39,953 nucleotides of DNA, taken from assembly GCA_003427395.1 (NCBI GenBank), contig BFEA01000038.1, forward strand, positions 133,592 through 173,544, written 5' to 3'. The DNA is from Chara braunii (lineage: Eukaryota; Streptophyta; Charophyceae; Charales; Characeae). Shown here one piece after another: positions 39,731 through 39,953 of the stretch; position 1 is the first letter of the stretch; every line of letters starts with the position of its first letter. The notes below the pieces were generated by a model. That model was not told the DNA's origin, did no database searches, and was given only the letters and a program-made list of their open reading frames with translations. The position numbers and the translations under genes are program-made.

Positions 39731-39953
39731 AAAATATTAAAAAAAGAACAGGGGGGGGTCCCTGCCACCTCCCCTACCCCCCCACGCTAGCACCCCCCCC
39801 CTATGTTCCCCCCTGGCCGCGGCCGAGTTCGGTCGTGGCCGTGGCCGGGGCCGGGACCCCCCCGGTCGTGGCCGATCGGGGAGGGGGTTTTAGGAGCGGG
39901 GAGCGGGTTTCGAGTCGGGGGGGGCTCCCCTACCCCCTCGCAAAAAAAAAAAA
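39731..39953. other. GC-rich end of window with poly(A) at the edge
   Basis: C-runs, GGCCG-rich sequence (39815-39870) and long G-runs, ending in 11 A at the window edge. No gene is seen. The homopolymer end may be a contig boundary. Confidence 0.4.

Overview
The window looks like nuclear DNA of a plant-lineage (streptophyte) eukaryote. It is a nest of retroelements and simple repeats, and I see no intact host gene. The signs are Ty3/gypsy LTR retrotransposons with initiator-Met-tRNA primer-binding sites, one of them with a chromodomain-type integrase tail; U6 snRNA pseudogenes that match the plant-type U6 core; tRNA-derived SINEs; short hairpin MITEs; satellites; and long (GA)n, (CA)n and (GT)n tracts around an assembly gap. 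A repeat-bloated charophycean alga would fit, but the species is my inference.

Layout. 1-3390: anonymous DNA with a poly(A)-tailed hairpin insertion, a 141-bp inverted-repeat element, a perfect 185-bp tandem duplication, a retroposed U6 copy with target-site duplication, and a SINE. 3390-5268 (+): 5'-truncated gypsy remnant (integrase tail, chromodomain, polypurine tract, 3' LTR). 5534-5638: MITE. 5742-13775 (-): decayed, nearly full-length chromovirus (element 1) with both LTRs, PBS, gag, protease, RT-RNase H, integrase and a divergent chromodomain. Its RT carries a small poly(A)-tailed insertion and its 5' LTR a foreign AT-rich open patch. 13838-14570: two SINE copies and a second U6 retropseudogene. 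14744-19120: repeats (176-bp higher-order repeat, ~33-bp minisatellite, 3 x 333-bp satellite, dispersed repeats, second MITE copy). 19160-20740: microsatellites around a 913-bp run of N.

21886-34263 (+): a second, ~12.4-kb gypsy-type element (element 2). It has 1.7- and 2.4-kb LTRs, a PBS, a 615-codon Gag/protease frame, RT, RNase H, then a PHD finger placed just in front of the integrase zinc-binding region, then the integrase core. A long third gene in the post-pol (env) position begins at an ATGA overlap with the pol stop. All frames carry a few nonsense codons and indels, so this copy is dead, but the architecture is readable. It is the most interesting object in the window.

34290-39953: mostly anonymous DNA, a decayed Lys/Glu-rich reading frame at 37573-38292, and a terminal block of microsatellites arranged as an imperfect inverted repeat.

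Elements 1 and 2 each carry a predicted histone-reader module in pol: a chromodomain after the integrase in one and a PHD finger before the integrase in the other. This suggests two separate solutions to chromatin-guided integration.
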